Positions 1 to 9,143 of a stretch of DNA of 64,000 nucleotides are shown piece after piece (the first letter of the stretch is position 1; the number at the start of each line of letters is the position of its first letter). The position numbers and the translations under genes were made by a program. Below the pieces are notes generated by a model that was given only the letters and a program-made list of their open reading frames with translations, was not told the DNA's origin and searched no databases. The DNA comes from Brumimicrobium ulvae (GTDB lineage Bacteria; Bacteroidota; Bacteroidia; Flavobacteriales_D; Crocinitomicaceae), in assembly GCF_947504225.1 (NCBI RefSeq), contig NZ_CANNGT010000008.1, positions 1 through 64,000 on the forward strand. Reading direction: 5' to 3'.

Positions 1-36
1 GAAATTCTTTTTGCGGTAAAATTTGATTTTATTTAA

Positions 37-270
37 TTATTTTATGGTAAATTTATTTGGTTTTTATCATGGAAATCGGGGGTACCGAGTGCTCTCTGTT
101 TTGATTATATAACTGTTCCCGAAATATATCAGGGTAGTGTTTATGTAGGTACTTATAGATTTAGTATTTTTGAGAATGAGAGTGTACAAGGAAGAAGGCA
201 AGAACATGATTTAAACCCTGATTATGGAAAAGAAGTGGAGGGTGTTCAAGAAAGTGAAAATATATGGTAG
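37..270 (+). pseudogene. Possible 3' remnant of a protein-coding gene
   Basis: One frame stays open from just after a stop at 34-36 to a TAG at 268-270, about 77 codons, but contains no ATG, GTG or TTG near its beginning. The last 50 residues (around VYVGTYRFSIFENE) look like ordinary coding sequence. It overlaps the next ORF by 7 bases, as co-transcribed neighbours in this window often do. It is either the tail of a gene whose upstream part is frameshifted or lost, or a chance open frame. I recognise no family. Confidence 0.25.
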
Positions 271-740
271 TCAGTATTAAAAGTATTTTATTACTATTTT
301 TATCTTTGATTCTAAACGGAGATAACCGAACTCGTTTGTTTTATAATGATACGGACGTTATTTGGATTGATTGTAATGTGAATTCAGATGGCTATTTAGA
401 GGATTCTGCATTTGTTTATAATAAACAAGAGGAAATTATTTTTAAAGGATATTTTCATAAAGGTTATCATATAGATAGTGCTATTCGGTATTTGAACAAT
501 TCAATTGTTTTGAAATATTACTATAAAGACTCAACAACATATGATAAATGTATTTATCATAGTGGCCGATTAATTCGCAAATCAATAGTTGAAAATAAAA
601 AGGGCAAGTTAAGTGTCGAATATAGAGATAATGGTGATATTGATACGTTTAGGATTGCCTCAGGTGGAGGAATGCCAGAATCTGAAGTAAGGAAATCAAT
701 TGAATTTTTAAAAAAAATGAATTATAACATAACTCGATAA
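264..740 (+). CDS. Small secreted hypothetical protein
   Basis: The 158-residue product is not a family I can name. Residues 3-18 are hydrophobic (SILLLFLSLIL) and look like a signal peptide, so it probably acts in the periplasm or at the surface. The mature part is rich in Tyr, Asp and Lys. Short beta-strand-like units (GYFHKGYHIDS, YRDNGDIDTF) loosely resemble the MORN/YwqK-type repeats of many Bacteroidota proteins, but the match is by eye only. The ATG at 264 overlaps the end of a possible upstream remnant. No terminator is seen before the next gene. Confidence 0.55.
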   Translation: MVVSIKSILLLFLSLILNGDNRTRLFYNDTDVIWIDCNVNSDGYLEDSAFVYNKQEEIIFKGYFHKGYHIDSAIRYLNNSIVLKYYYKDSTTYDKCIYHSGRLIRKSIVENKKGKLSVEYRDNGDIDTFRIASGGGMPESEVRKSIEFLKKMNYNITR

Positions 741-873
741 GCTCCCAAAGCTGCCGCGAAATTTACCGCAGCTTCTCGTACCCATGTGCCAAAATGCAAC
801 CCTTTTCTTCTTGGTCACCACCTCAAATTCCCTATATTTAAACTTTTCCAATTCAAAAAAAGAAAAGTCCTTC

Positions 874-3800
874 ATGAAAATCATCAATGCCCATCAAAAC
901 AACCTCAAAAACATCAGTTTAGAAATTCCTGAAAATCAATTGATCGTGGTGACAGGATTGTCTGGATCGGGGAAGTCATCTTTGGCGATGGGCGTAATTG
1001 CGAATGAAGGTTATCGCTATTTTTTGGAGAGTTTGCCAGCTTACAATCAACAAAATGGCTTGGCGATTCCAACGGCTGAAGTGGATGAAATTAAAGATCT
1101 TCCTCCGGTAATTAAGGTGGAACAGTCCAAACGTTTTCAATCAACAAATACAACTTTTGGAACGCTTTCCGAACTGACTGACGTTTTTAGAATCTTGTTT
1201 GCGCGTTATTCTGCAGAGCATAAAATGAGTAAATCTCTGTTCTCTTTTAATCACCCAAGAGGTGCTTGTAAAGTATGTAATGGAATTGGACAAGAAGAAT
1301 ATATCGACATTAAAAAGCTTGTCGGTGATGAAAACAAAACCTTAAGAGAAGGAGCGATAGTCACCACTTTGCCAAATGGTTATATCGTTTACTCTCAAGT
1401 AACAGTTGAAGAGTTGGATAAGTTGTGTAAAGCCCACGGTTTCAGTGTAGATATTCCATGGAAAGATCTGTCAGTAGAACAAAAAGATGTTGTTTTAAAT
1501 GGAAGTGAAAAGATTAAAGTTTTCTATGGAAAGCACAGTTTGGAATCTCGCTTAAGGTGGACAGGATTTAAAGCGAAACCAAGAGAGGAAGGATTCTATA
1601 AAGGTGTTCTTCCCATTATGCAGGACATTCTGAAACGCGATCGAAACGGCAATATTCTGAAATTTGTGAGTTCCAGATTGTGCCCCAGTTGTCATGGCGC
1701 TCGAATAAAATCGGAACAACTAAAATTTAAATGGCAAGGCTTTAATTTCGATGCTTGGATGAATTTTTCATTGGTTGAACTTTATGAAAAGCTTGAAATT
1801 CAAAATTTAAATGATGGAGAAAAAGTACTTGTAAATAAAATTCGAGTTCAATTGTATGACTTGATTCGCTTGGGAATGAGTGAATACACGTTGAGTACAG
1901 AAAGTTATGCTATTTCATCCGGTGATGCACAAAGAATCAAGTTGATTAATCAGGTGAACACCAATTTACAGGGAATTCTGTATGTTTTCGACGAGCCATC
2001 CATTGGACTTTCAGAAGCTTATCAAAAATACTTATTGCATATTTTTAAGCGATTGATTTTGAGAGGAAATACCGTGTTGGTAGTCGAACATGATTTAGAT
2101 TTTATCAAATCTGCAGATTGGATCATTGAATTAGGACCAGCATCGGGAATCAATGGAGGAGAAGTGGTATTCAATGGTTCGGTAAAGGATTTTCTAAATG
2201 CCAAGGAGTTAAATAGTCCGACTTTAAAAGCGCTGCAAGAAAGTAAAATTCCTTCAACTCATTCGCCACGAGTCAATATAGAAGCTGACTTTCAACCTTC
2301 ACTTAAAAAACTGACTGTAATAACCCGAAAAACAGCTCAGTCGATACACAAAATTGAAGCGTTTTGCGAAAAAAACGATTTGAAAACCATCATTGTTTCT
2401 GATCAACCCATTGGGAAAACCCCGAGAAGTAACCCGTCGACTTACACTGGAATTGCCGATAAAATAAGAGATTTATTAGCGAAAACTCCTGAGGCAAAAG
2501 AATTGAAATTAGCAAAAGGTGCATTTTCATTTAACAATAAAGTTGGTCGATGCGAGACGTGCGAAGGAGCTGGGGTAATTACATTATCGATGAGTGTTTT
2601 GGGGAACATTAACCAGAAATGTCCGACCTGTAATGGAAAACGCTTTAAGAGTGAGGTACTACAGGTGAAATGGAAAGAGAAAAGCATTTCAGAAATTTAT
2701 AATTTAAGTATCGACGAAGCTTTTGCGTTCTTTTCAACGGAGAAGAAAATCACAGATGTTTTGTCCTTGATGATTCAGATGGGATTGGACTATATTAAAT
2801 TAGGTCAGCCTTCAAACACGCTATCAGGAGGAGAAGCCCAACGTGTGAAATTGACGAAGCATTTCGCAAAAAAATCTCCAAAAACCATTCTGATACTTGA
2901 AGAACCGAGTATAGGTTTACATCAACAGAATGTTCAACAATTAATTTCCGCTTTACACCAATTAAAAAATAATACGGCAGGAATTGTTTGCTACGAAAAT
3001 CATCAACTTTTCCAATCTGAATGTGATGTGTTAGTTGATAATTCGCTAAGCGTTGATCCAATTGAATTTGAAGATGAAATAAAGCAAAATAGAGAAATAA
3101 TTTCAATAAAAGGCGCGCGAACTCACCATTTAAAGGACATAAATTTAGACCTACCCAAGCATCAACTAACCGTAGTGACTGGAATTTCTGGTTCAGGTAA
3201 ATCATCATTGGTGATTGATACCCTGCATGGTTACGGATTGCAGGAAATGAGTAAGCAATTTTCGAGTTATCAGCAATCTCGTGTGGGAGCGGCTTTTCAA
3301 TTCGATGTAGACAGCATCACAGGATTAACGCCCACAATTTGCATCACCCAAAAGCAAACCAGCTACTCTCAGCGTTCAGACATCGCCAAGCAAACAGGAA
3401 TAGATCAAATCTTGCGTTTTGCTTTCTCCCGAAAATCTACTTTTGAAGGAGAAGATTTATCTGCAAGTCATTTTTCGAATAACCATGAATTGGGAAGATG
3501 TCCAGTTTGCGAAGGAATTGGCGAAGAATTATTGCCGGACCTCGATAAAATTGTTCTGAATTCGAATTTAAGCATCTCCGAAGGTTTGTTCGAACACAAT
3601 AAAGCTTTGGACTATTATGGAAATGCTGGGAGTCAGTACATGGCGGTTTTAAAAGAAATTGGAACACAACATGACTTCTCACTTGAAACGCCATTTAATG
3701 CGCTTTCTGAACAACAAAAAGAGCTGATTTTTAAGGGGACAGGAGAAAAGATATGGGAAACGAATTGGAATTATAAAACGAAAACCAATCAAGGAAGTCA

Positions 3801-5367
3801 GTCTTTATCGATTAAGTGGGAGGGCATCTTCAATTATTTGAAAAATGAATATTACTTAACACGAAAGAATAAGTTTACGAAAAATCTACTTTCCTTGTTC
3901 TCACAAAAAGAATGCAGCATTTGTCATGGAAGCGGATTAAAGCAAGAAAGGTTGACTGTAAAACTAGCGGGGAAATCCATTTTTGATATCAAATCAATGC
4001 ATTTCTTAGCATTGGAAAATTGGCTGATTTCAAATTCCAAAAACGATGAAATTGATGGTAAGTTAATCGCTCAAATTCAACCTTTTATTTCGAAAACGAT
4101 AAAAAGAGCGGAGCAGTTACATATTGACCACCTTCAATTGACACGGAAATCTGCAACGCTTTCAGGAGGTGAGAATCAACGTGTGGAGTTGATTAAACAA
4201 TTGAATAATCCACTCAAAGGAATTACTTATTTACTCGACGAACCTTCTGCGGGATTATCCAAGGACAATATTCCAGATTTAATTGCTATTCTACAAGAGC
4301 TGATTGCGAAAGGAAATACCGTAATTGTTATCGAACACAACAAAGAAATAATGCTGTCTTCCGGTTACCTTGTGGAATTAGGTCCTAAATCCGGAAAGTA
4401 CGGAGGAACAATTACATATCAAGGTTCACCAGAAGGTTTACTCAAACAAAAAGAGTGTCATCCTTTCTTGAGAAATGAAATAGTTTCAGTTGACTTATCG
4501 TCATCAAAAGAACATATTTCGATAGGTAATTTAGCCAAACATTCACTTCAAAAAGAGCAATTGGATATTCCAGTGGGTGGAATAACAGCCATCACTGGAA
4601 AGTCAGGCGTAGGAAAAACGACATTGGTCAAGGAAATCTTAATTCCGAGCATAGAGTCAGGGAAGCCAGTAAATTGTGAACAATTTCAATTGCCTAAAAA
4701 ATACCAAGGAGTTCATTATTTCGAATCGAAGAAACTAAGAACCCACGCAGCAACATTATTGGTAGATTATCTGGGGCTTTTGAATGAAATTACGAAAATC
4801 TTCGCAAAAGAAACAAAGTTGAAAGCCAAGGACTTTTCTTATAAAACAAAATCTAGTCAATGTCCAATTTGTAAAGGAAAAGGATTCATAGAAACGAGTT
4901 TAGACATTGCAGCAAATGCGATTGAAAAATGTGAGGAATGTGAAGGAATGCGCTATCAAAATCACATTTTAGAATATCGAATAAAATCGAAAAACATTGC
5001 CGATGTACTAGCATTTAATCTTTTAGAGATACAAATTTGGTTTTCAGACTACAAAACATCCTCTAAAACGGCTAGACTCCTTGAGCAACTCAGAGCAATC
5101 GGATTAGGTCATCTTTCTTTACAGCAAACCGTTCAATCCTTATCGTCAGGAGAAAAACAACGTTTACTCTTACTGAATTGGCTTGATGAAAAACCTAAAA
5201 ACGAGTTGTTTATCCTCGACGAACCGAGTGTGGGATTACATTATTCAGATATAGATTTATTGTTAGGAATTTTAGAAAAACTCGCCAAAGAAAATGATGT
5301 TTTGGTGGTAGAGCATAATTTGTATTTGTTGGGTAAACTAAAAAATCAATTACGGATTACGAATTGA
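874..5367 (+). CDS. Tandem UvrA-like ABC ATPase with four nucleotide-binding domains
   Basis: The protein is about 1,497 residues, roughly twice the size of UvrA2-type proteins, and contains two UvrA-like units end to end. Walker A motifs are at residues 28 (GLSGSGKSS), 770 (GISGSGKSS) and 1242 (GKSGVGKTT). The second domain has lost its P-loop (residues 480-490, TVITRKTAQS). ABC signatures are at about 348, 650, 1096 and 1423, each followed by a Walker B of the DEPSxGL type. Four pairs of CxxC zinc-finger elements follow at 132/270, 560/583, 876/1014 and 1330/1353. Only about 100 residues separate the first Walker A from the first CxxC, so the UvrB-binding domain of true UvrA is absent. I placed the start at the ATG at 874 because the 30 residues before it (from 784) do not resemble the family. 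A role in DNA lesion or drug-DNA adduct recognition is plausible; canonical excision repair is unlikely. Confidence 0.85.
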   Translation: MKIINAHQNNLKNISLEIPENQLIVVTGLSGSGKSSLAMGVIANEGYRYFLESLPAYNQQNGLAIPTAEVDEIKDLPPVIKVEQSKRFQSTNTTFGTLSELTDVFRILFARYSAEHKMSKSLFSFNHPRGACKVCNGIGQEEYIDIKKLVGDENKTLREGAIVTTLPNGYIVYSQVTVEELDKLCKAHGFSVDIPWKDLSVEQKDVVLNGSEKIKVFYGKHSLESRLRWTGFKAKPREEGFYKGVLPIMQDILKRDRNGNILKFVSSRLCPSCHGARIKSEQLKFKWQGFNFDAWMNFSLVELYEKLEIQNLNDGEKVLVNKIRVQLYDLIRLGMSEYTLSTESYAISSGDAQRIKLINQVNTNLQGILYVFDEPSIGLSEAYQKYLLHIFKRLILRGNTVLVVEHDLDFIKSADWIIELGPASGINGGEVVFNGSVKDFLNAKELNSPTLKALQESKIPSTHSPRVNIEADFQPSLKKLTVITRKTAQSIHKIEAFCEKNDLKTIIVSDQPIGKTPRSNPSTYTGIADKIRDLLAKTPEAKELKLAKGAFSFNNKVGRCETCEGAGVITLSMSVLGNINQKCPTCNGKRFKSEVLQVKWKEKSISEIYNLSIDEAFAFFSTEKKITDVLSLMIQMGLDYIKLGQPSNTLSGGEAQRVKLTKHFAKKSPKTILILEEPSIGLHQQNVQQLISALHQLKNNTAGIVCYENHQLFQSECDVLVDNSLSVDPIEFEDEIKQNREIISIKGARTHHLKDINLDLPKHQLTVVTGISGSGKSSLVIDTLHGYGLQEMSKQFSSYQQSRVGAAFQFDVDSITGLTPTICITQKQTSYSQRSDIAKQTGIDQILRFAFSRKSTFEGEDLSASHFSNNHELGRCPVCEGIGEELLPDLDKIVLNSNLSISEGLFEHNKALDYYGNAGSQYMAVLKEIGTQHDFSLETPFNALSEQQKELIFKGTGEKIWETNWNYKTKTNQGSQSLSIKWEGIFNYLKNEYYLTRKNKFTKNLLSLFSQKECSICHGSGLKQERLTVKLAGKSIFDIKSMHFLALENWLISNSKNDEIDGKLIAQIQPFISKTIKRAEQLHIDHLQLTRKSATLSGGENQRVELIKQLNNPLKGITYLLDEPSAGLSKDNIPDLIAILQELIAKGNTVIVIEHNKEIMLSSGYLVELGPKSGKYGGTITYQGSPEGLLKQKECHPFLRNEIVSVDLSSSKEHISIGNLAKHSLQKEQLDIPVGGITAITGKSGVGKTTLVKEILIPSIESGKPVNCEQFQLPKKYQGVHYFESKKLRTHAATLLVDYLGLLNEITKIFAKETKLKAKDFSYKTKSSQCPICKGKGFIETSLDIAANAIEKCEECEGMRYQNHILEYRIKSKNIADVLAFNLLEIQIWFSDYKTSSKTARLLEQLRAIGLGHLSLQQTVQSLSSGEKQRLLLLNWLDEKPKNELFILDEPSVGLHYSDIDLLLGILEKLAKENDVLVVEHNLYLLGKLKNQLRITN

Positions 5368-5469
5368 TAATTTTCAATGGCCAAGCCCTCAACGAAGTTA
5401 ATTACGAATTTTAGAAAATGTACTAACTAATTTGTTTGATAAATAAAACTAGAATATTTCTACGTACAA

Positions 5470-5530
5470 TTTCTAAGTTAAACGAAGAACACGAACTACA
5501 AGCTCGCGGTAGCTTCGTTTAGCTTAGAAA
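5470..5530. repeat. 18-bp inverted repeat, likely hairpin between convergent genes
   Basis: Bases 5470-5487 (TTTCTAAGTTAAACGAAG) and 5513-5530 (CTTCGTTTAGCTTAGAAA) are inverted copies with one mismatch, around a 25-base loop. It lies between the 3' ends of the UvrA-like gene and the DUF4375 gene on the opposite strand. A bidirectional terminator is possible although there is no long T run. A dispersed palindromic repeat is the alternative. Confidence 0.6.
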
Positions 5531-5591
5531 ATTTCTCAAATCAAAAATCTTTTCAATCGGCCTTGGATTGGAATTGAAATAATTCTAAGCA

Positions 5592-6074
5592 CTACGCAAC
5601 CAAGGTTTGTAGATAATTCCCAAGTAAATCTTCCAGGTTTTCTATATCTTGAAGATTGTCATAGCGGATATCAAGTTGAAACAACTGTGAACGCTGGTGG
5701 TCTGTCAATTTTACATTGAAAATGAAGGCTTTAAAAGAATGGTCTAAAAGTTCAATGGGATTCACTACATTTAACGAACTAGCAATAATATCAGCAGAAG
5801 CTAAGGCCTTGATTTCATTAAAAACATGAATAATTTCTGGAGCAAACATTCCGTAAGGCGAGTGGTAAAATTCAGACAAGCCTCCACGGGTAACTTTTTG
5901 ATTCAATTTCACCACGATGAACACCATTTTTTCTGGGACATTTAAATCTTGTACAGCATTGTATAAACTGGCCCAGTTTTGGGAATCAATGTTCACCTCT
6001 TTTAGGTGGTCTTCGGCAGATTTGTATAATCGACTTATTAAAGCCCTGTTGGAAATCGTATTCATAGCCAACAA
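5592..6074 (-). CDS. DUF4375 (DMP19-like) domain protein
   Basis: The 160-residue protein carries the pattern NxxVxxGGLxEFYxSPYGxFAPE near residues 58-80. This resembles the N-x-V-x-x-G-G-F-x-Q-Y-F block of DUF4375/DMP19-like proteins, whose biochemical role is not established. There is no signal peptide or membrane segment, so it is probably cytoplasmic. Translation may start at the first ATG or at the second Met three codons later. It is the downstream member of a probable two-gene unit with the small membrane protein encoded 38 bases upstream on the same strand. Confidence 0.6.
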   Translation of the reverse strand: MLAMNTISNRALISRLYKSAEDHLKEVNIDSQNWASLYNAVQDLNVPEKMVFIVVKLNQKVTRGGLSEFYHSPYGMFAPEIIHVFNEIKALASADIIASSLNVVNPIELLDHSFKAFIFNVKLTDHQRSQLFQLDIRYDNLQDIENLEDLLGNYLQTLVA

Positions 6075-6112
6075 ACTTAAGGAATTTAATAGAGCAGGAA
6101 AGGAGAGGGGCC

Positions 6113-6364
6113 TTATTTCGAATGAATTTCTTCAAATTCTACCTCTTGTTCAGATAAAGACGAAGACTTTTTGGTTTCGCAACTTCCACCATAACAATTT
6201 CCAGCAGCACACCCCAAGGCAAATAATCCCATTGCGGCAAAGTATCCGCCAAAAGCAATACCAATCCATTCCCGTGAAATCACAGATTGAACAATTACAA
6301 TTGACCCTAAAATCAAGTAGAGCGCACGTGTAAATGACCAATTGGTTAATATTCTTTCTTTCAT
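6113..6364 (-). CDS. Small membrane protein, DUF2892-like
   Basis: The 83-residue protein has two hydrophobic segments (about residues 11-28 and 33-52). A Cys/Gly-rich stretch, CAAGNCYGGSC, follows, then a polar acidic tail. The start NWSFTRALYLILG and the two-helix layout match DUF2892-type (YgaP transmembrane-like) proteins common in Flavobacteriia. The cysteines suggest metal or sulfur-species binding, which is inference only. A TACTTTTG -7-like box on the minus strand (6382-6389) lies 18 bases upstream of the ATG. Confidence 0.6.
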   Translation of the reverse strand: MKERILTNWSFTRALYLILGSIVIVQSVISREWIGIAFGGYFAAMGLFALGCAAGNCYGGSCETKKSSSLSEQEVEFEEIHSK

Positions 6365-6533
6365 CTTCTTTATTTACTCCACAAAAGTAGTGAAATATGA
6401 GATCAATCAGCGTAACAATTATCACATTAGGAATCTTATAATCCCCACCAAAATAGTCCTAAACGAATGACAAAACAAGGAGTAAACCGCAATGTGTTTA
6501 GTCGATTTGAGAAATACCTCAAAAAAACGTGCG

Positions 6534-7021
6534 ATGAAAAAGATTTACACCTTAGCGGTGTTGCTGACAACAGTATTTACTGTTCAGGCTCAACCTGGTA
6601 CACTCGACACTGACTTTGGTCAGAGTGGATTTGTAACTACAGTTTTACAGGAACGTACAACGTAGCCAACGCTACTGTTGTGCAGAACGATGGTAAAATT
6701 ATTGTTGCTGGTGAGTTAGGTGAGGCCGCTACATACAAAGCAACTGCAACACGCTACAATGCAGACGGTTCACTAGATGCATCATTTGCAAATAATGGCT
6801 CCTTGGTTATTCCCATAGGAAACGCAAAATCTTTCGCAACGGATGTGGCGCTGCAAGATGATGGTAAAATTGTAATGGCTGCCTACACTTGGAATGATGT
6901 AAAAGGAGAAGTAGCAGCGTTTCGACTTAACACAGACGGTAGTTTGGATCCAACATTTGGTGATCAAGGAGTGGAAATAGAAAGAGCAAATCAAGATGGT
7001 CAAGAATTAATACGCTTTTAA
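6534..7021 (+). pseudogene. Delta-60-repeat surface protein gene with a frameshift
   Basis: An ATG at 6534 opens a clear signal peptide (MKKIYTLAVLLTTVFTVQAQ) followed by TLDTDFGQSGFVTT, the start of a delta-60 repeat. That frame then stops at 6663-6665. One base of slippage near 6635-6645 would continue as SFTGTYNVANATVVQNDGKI in the frame that is open to 7021. That frame carries two more repeat units (DGSLDASFANNG, DGKIVMAAYTWND, DGSLDPTFGDQG). The gene is therefore broken by a single-base indel, or the sequence has an error there. The reconstructed product is about 162 residues. It is far shorter than typical secreted delta-60-repeat proteins and lacks a sorting tail, so the 3' end also looks truncated. 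Confidence 0.75.
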
Positions 7022-7028
7022 ACAAAGA

Positions 7029-7064
7029 AAAAGTGCGATATCAAAAAACATCGCACTTTTTTTA
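7029..7064. terminator. Bidirectional hairpin terminator
   Basis: A perfect 7-bp stem, GTGCGAT (7033-7039) with ATCGCAC (7050-7056), is followed by a run of seven T and preceded by an A-rich run. It can therefore terminate transcription from both the delta-60-repeat gene and the convergent hydrolase gene. Confidence 0.85.
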
Positions 7065-7114
7065 TTCATTGAGCACAATGAAGTCTAACAAAACTCATTA
7101 TTAAGGCCTTGTGT

Positions 7115-8041
7115 TTATTTCAAATCTTTTAGCCATTTAAACATTTCTTCAAAAGCTTTTTCGCGAACGGGTACTTTGGATAAAAACAAGTCATGCATTC
7201 CATCTTCTATTTCTAAAAGCGTCACCTTTGGACCTAGTCTAGCACCAACACGTTTAATATCTTCCACGTTCAACACAATGTCTTGTCGTGTGGCTTTCTC
7301 AGAAAAGTTTGACACTCTTTCAGAACTACTTGAATGCATCACAAGAACAGGAACATCAATTTTAGATTGTCGTAATTTTTTATGTCCCTTTCTAATTGCT
7401 GCAATCCATTTGAAGTAGGTAGGAAAACCTTTGATTGGCTTCCAACTCAAGTTAAAATCCCATTCTCCATGATAATCTTTATGAATACTTTCAGCGTAAG
7501 CAGGGGAAAGGGCACCTTCTACTTTGGCGTATTTAAATAGTCCGCCAATAGGATTAGAAACGGTAATTGTTGCTGCCTTTTTAATTCTCGACATATTAAA
7601 ATCGAAAAAAGGAGAGTTAAGCACCAATGTTTTGACCAAATTCTTTTCCTTTCCGAAATTCATGTAATTGGCGGTAATTAATCCACCAGTTGAATGCGCT
7701 AACAATACAACTTTTTCCTTACTTGCTTCATGAATTTGACGAAGCGCAATTGAAATTTCTTCAAAATACTCTTCAATGTCTTTACAGTAGTTAGGATGCT
7801 GATGCTCCATCAAAGAACGACCATATTTCCTGAGATCTAAAGCATAAAAATCATAACCTTGAGTATTAAACTCTTGTCCCATATGCGCATGAAAGAAATA
7901 ATCAATATAGCCATGAACATACAAGACACTTTTGCGACTTCCATGATTTGAATTTGATGAGATTAAAGTAGCTTTAACTTCACCTTCGTAATCTGGAGTC
8001 AATGCAATAGTTTGAGTGGTGAAATCCTTATTTAAATCCAT
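7115..8041 (-). CDS. Alpha/beta hydrolase, monoacylglycerol-lipase-like (Hydrolase_4 family)
   Basis: The 308-residue protein shows the alpha/beta-hydrolase fold. An oxyanion-hole HG is at residues 43-44 (YVHGYIDYF). The nucleophile elbow is AHSTGG with Ser117, a likely acid is Asp254, and the catalytic His is His283 (EDGMHDLF). The layout resembles serine aminopeptidase S33/monoacylglycerol lipase proteins, so an ester or lipid hydrolase is the best guess; the substrate is unknown. There is no signal peptide. It is followed by the bidirectional terminator at 7029-7064. The coiled-coil protein gene lies 37 bases upstream on the same strand and may be co-transcribed. Confidence 0.85.
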   Translation of the reverse strand: MDLNKDFTTQTIALTPDYEGEVKATLISSNSNHGSRKSVLYVHGYIDYFFHAHMGQEFNTQGYDFYALDLRKYGRSLMEHQHPNYCKDIEEYFEEISIALRQIHEASKEKVVLLAHSTGGLITANYMNFGKEKNLVKTLVLNSPFFDFNMSRIKKAATITVSNPIGGLFKYAKVEGALSPAYAESIHKDYHGEWDFNLSWKPIKGFPTYFKWIAAIRKGHKKLRQSKIDVPVLVMHSSSSERVSNFSEKATRQDIVLNVEDIKRVGARLGPKVTLLEIEDGMHDLFLSKVPVREKAFEEMFKWLKDLK

Positions 8042-8078
8042 ATTGTGATTTGATAAACAACTATAAAAGAGAGGTTAA

Positions 8079-8783
8079 TTATTGATTCAATTTCTTTTTA
8101 ATTCTCTCCAGTTTACTTTTTCTTTCCTTCAATTTGATGGTGGCAGTTTCTAATTCTTCTTCTTTTTCTGCTGCTTCTTTGGTCAATTCTTCAATCTCTT
8201 TTGCAAGTTTCTTTGTTTTTTTATTGTTCTTAGAAATATCTTTATTTAAGCCTTTTACTTCTTTCGAAAGCTTTTTGACCTTTTTCTCTGTGTCTTTGAC
8301 TTGATTCTTATAGTAGTCTGGTAAATAGCTGTTTAAAAATTCGGTAAGCATTTGATTCATCACTTTGTACTCTTCAGGAGTTTCATTTTTATCAATGTAG
8401 ATGTCATAACCAAAAGAACCAAAGACCGTCATTTCTGATCCCACTTCATTTTCAACAATTTTCGTGTAGAAATTCATACGTTTAGGAGAAATTTTTTCAA
8501 TCACAAGATCTTCTGCGTAGAGTAAATCCTTATTGCTTAAAAATCCAATGCCTTTAATTTTGAAATCGTAGTTGTCCTTTAAAAAAGACTTCCATGCTTT
8601 CTTTAGTGGTTTTGGTTCAGGGTCAATATTGACAAAAATACTTGGTCGCTGACTTTTATTGTGCATTATTATACCATCTTTAGGAGTAACTGCCTGAGCA
8701 TATACACTATTGTTCAATGTAAAAAACATTAAGGCCAATAAACTAAATTTCATGATTAACGTAAACTGTATTTTCTTTTTCAT
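8079..8783 (-). CDS. Secreted protein with C-terminal coiled coil
   Basis: The 234-residue protein starts with a long signal peptide ending near VYAQA (residue 31). A globular region (about 35-160) has no family I recognise. Residues 165-233 are a strongly charged Lys/Glu heptad region (KKVKKLSKEVKGLNKDISK and following) that should form a long coiled coil. It is probably a periplasmic or membrane-associated structural protein. The short intergenic space to the downstream hydrolase gene suggests a shared transcript. A 15-bp palindrome lies just upstream of its start. Confidence 0.7.
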   Translation of the reverse strand: MKKKIQFTLIMKFSLLALMFFTLNNSVYAQAVTPKDGIIMHNKSQRPSIFVNIDPEPKPLKKAWKSFLKDNYDFKIKGIGFLSNKDLLYAEDLVIEKISPKRMNFYTKIVENEVGSEMTVFGSFGYDIYIDKNETPEEYKVMNQMLTEFLNSYLPDYYKNQVKDTEKKVKKLSKEVKGLNKDISKNNKKTKKLAKEIEELTKEAAEKEEELETATIKLKERKSKLERIKKKLNQ

Positions 8784-9143
8784 ATAAATTGATTTTAGGA
8801 ATGGTATTCCTCGTTATTTATAATTTGTTTGTCTGATAATATACTCAATTCATTTTGTTTAGCTACAATAACTTCGGTCTATTTTTTGTTGAATTTCCTT
8901 AAAAAAGGTGAATACCATGAATGGATTACCAATAAAGGCTTATTTATGAGTTTTATTCACTCTCAAACACAATATTGATTGATGAAGACCAGCAGTCAGA
9001 AGTGGATTCAATGAAGTATTTTGAAAAAAGCAAAAGCCACCGAACCGAAATGGACTAAAAGCACTTTAAATTCACATGAGATTTTTTTAAAGCCTAAGAG
9101 AAGTGTACTCATCCCGAGGTCTATCGAGAGTATATTGTTAACT
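8784..9143. other. 360-bp intergenic region with one palindrome
   Basis: No convincing gene is seen; a 61-codon open frame at 9021 has no family features. The perfect palindrome AGGAATGGTATTCCT (8797-8811) lies 14-28 bases upstream of the minus-strand coiled-coil gene, so it sits in that gene's leader. It could be an operator. The related string GAATACCAT recurs at about 8911. Confidence 0.5.

Noticed and set aside
784..873. N-terminal 30 codons upstream of the UvrA-like gene start
   Set aside because: The in-frame ATG at 784 adds a stretch without any similarity to the UvrA start, whereas the protein from 874 begins as the family does.
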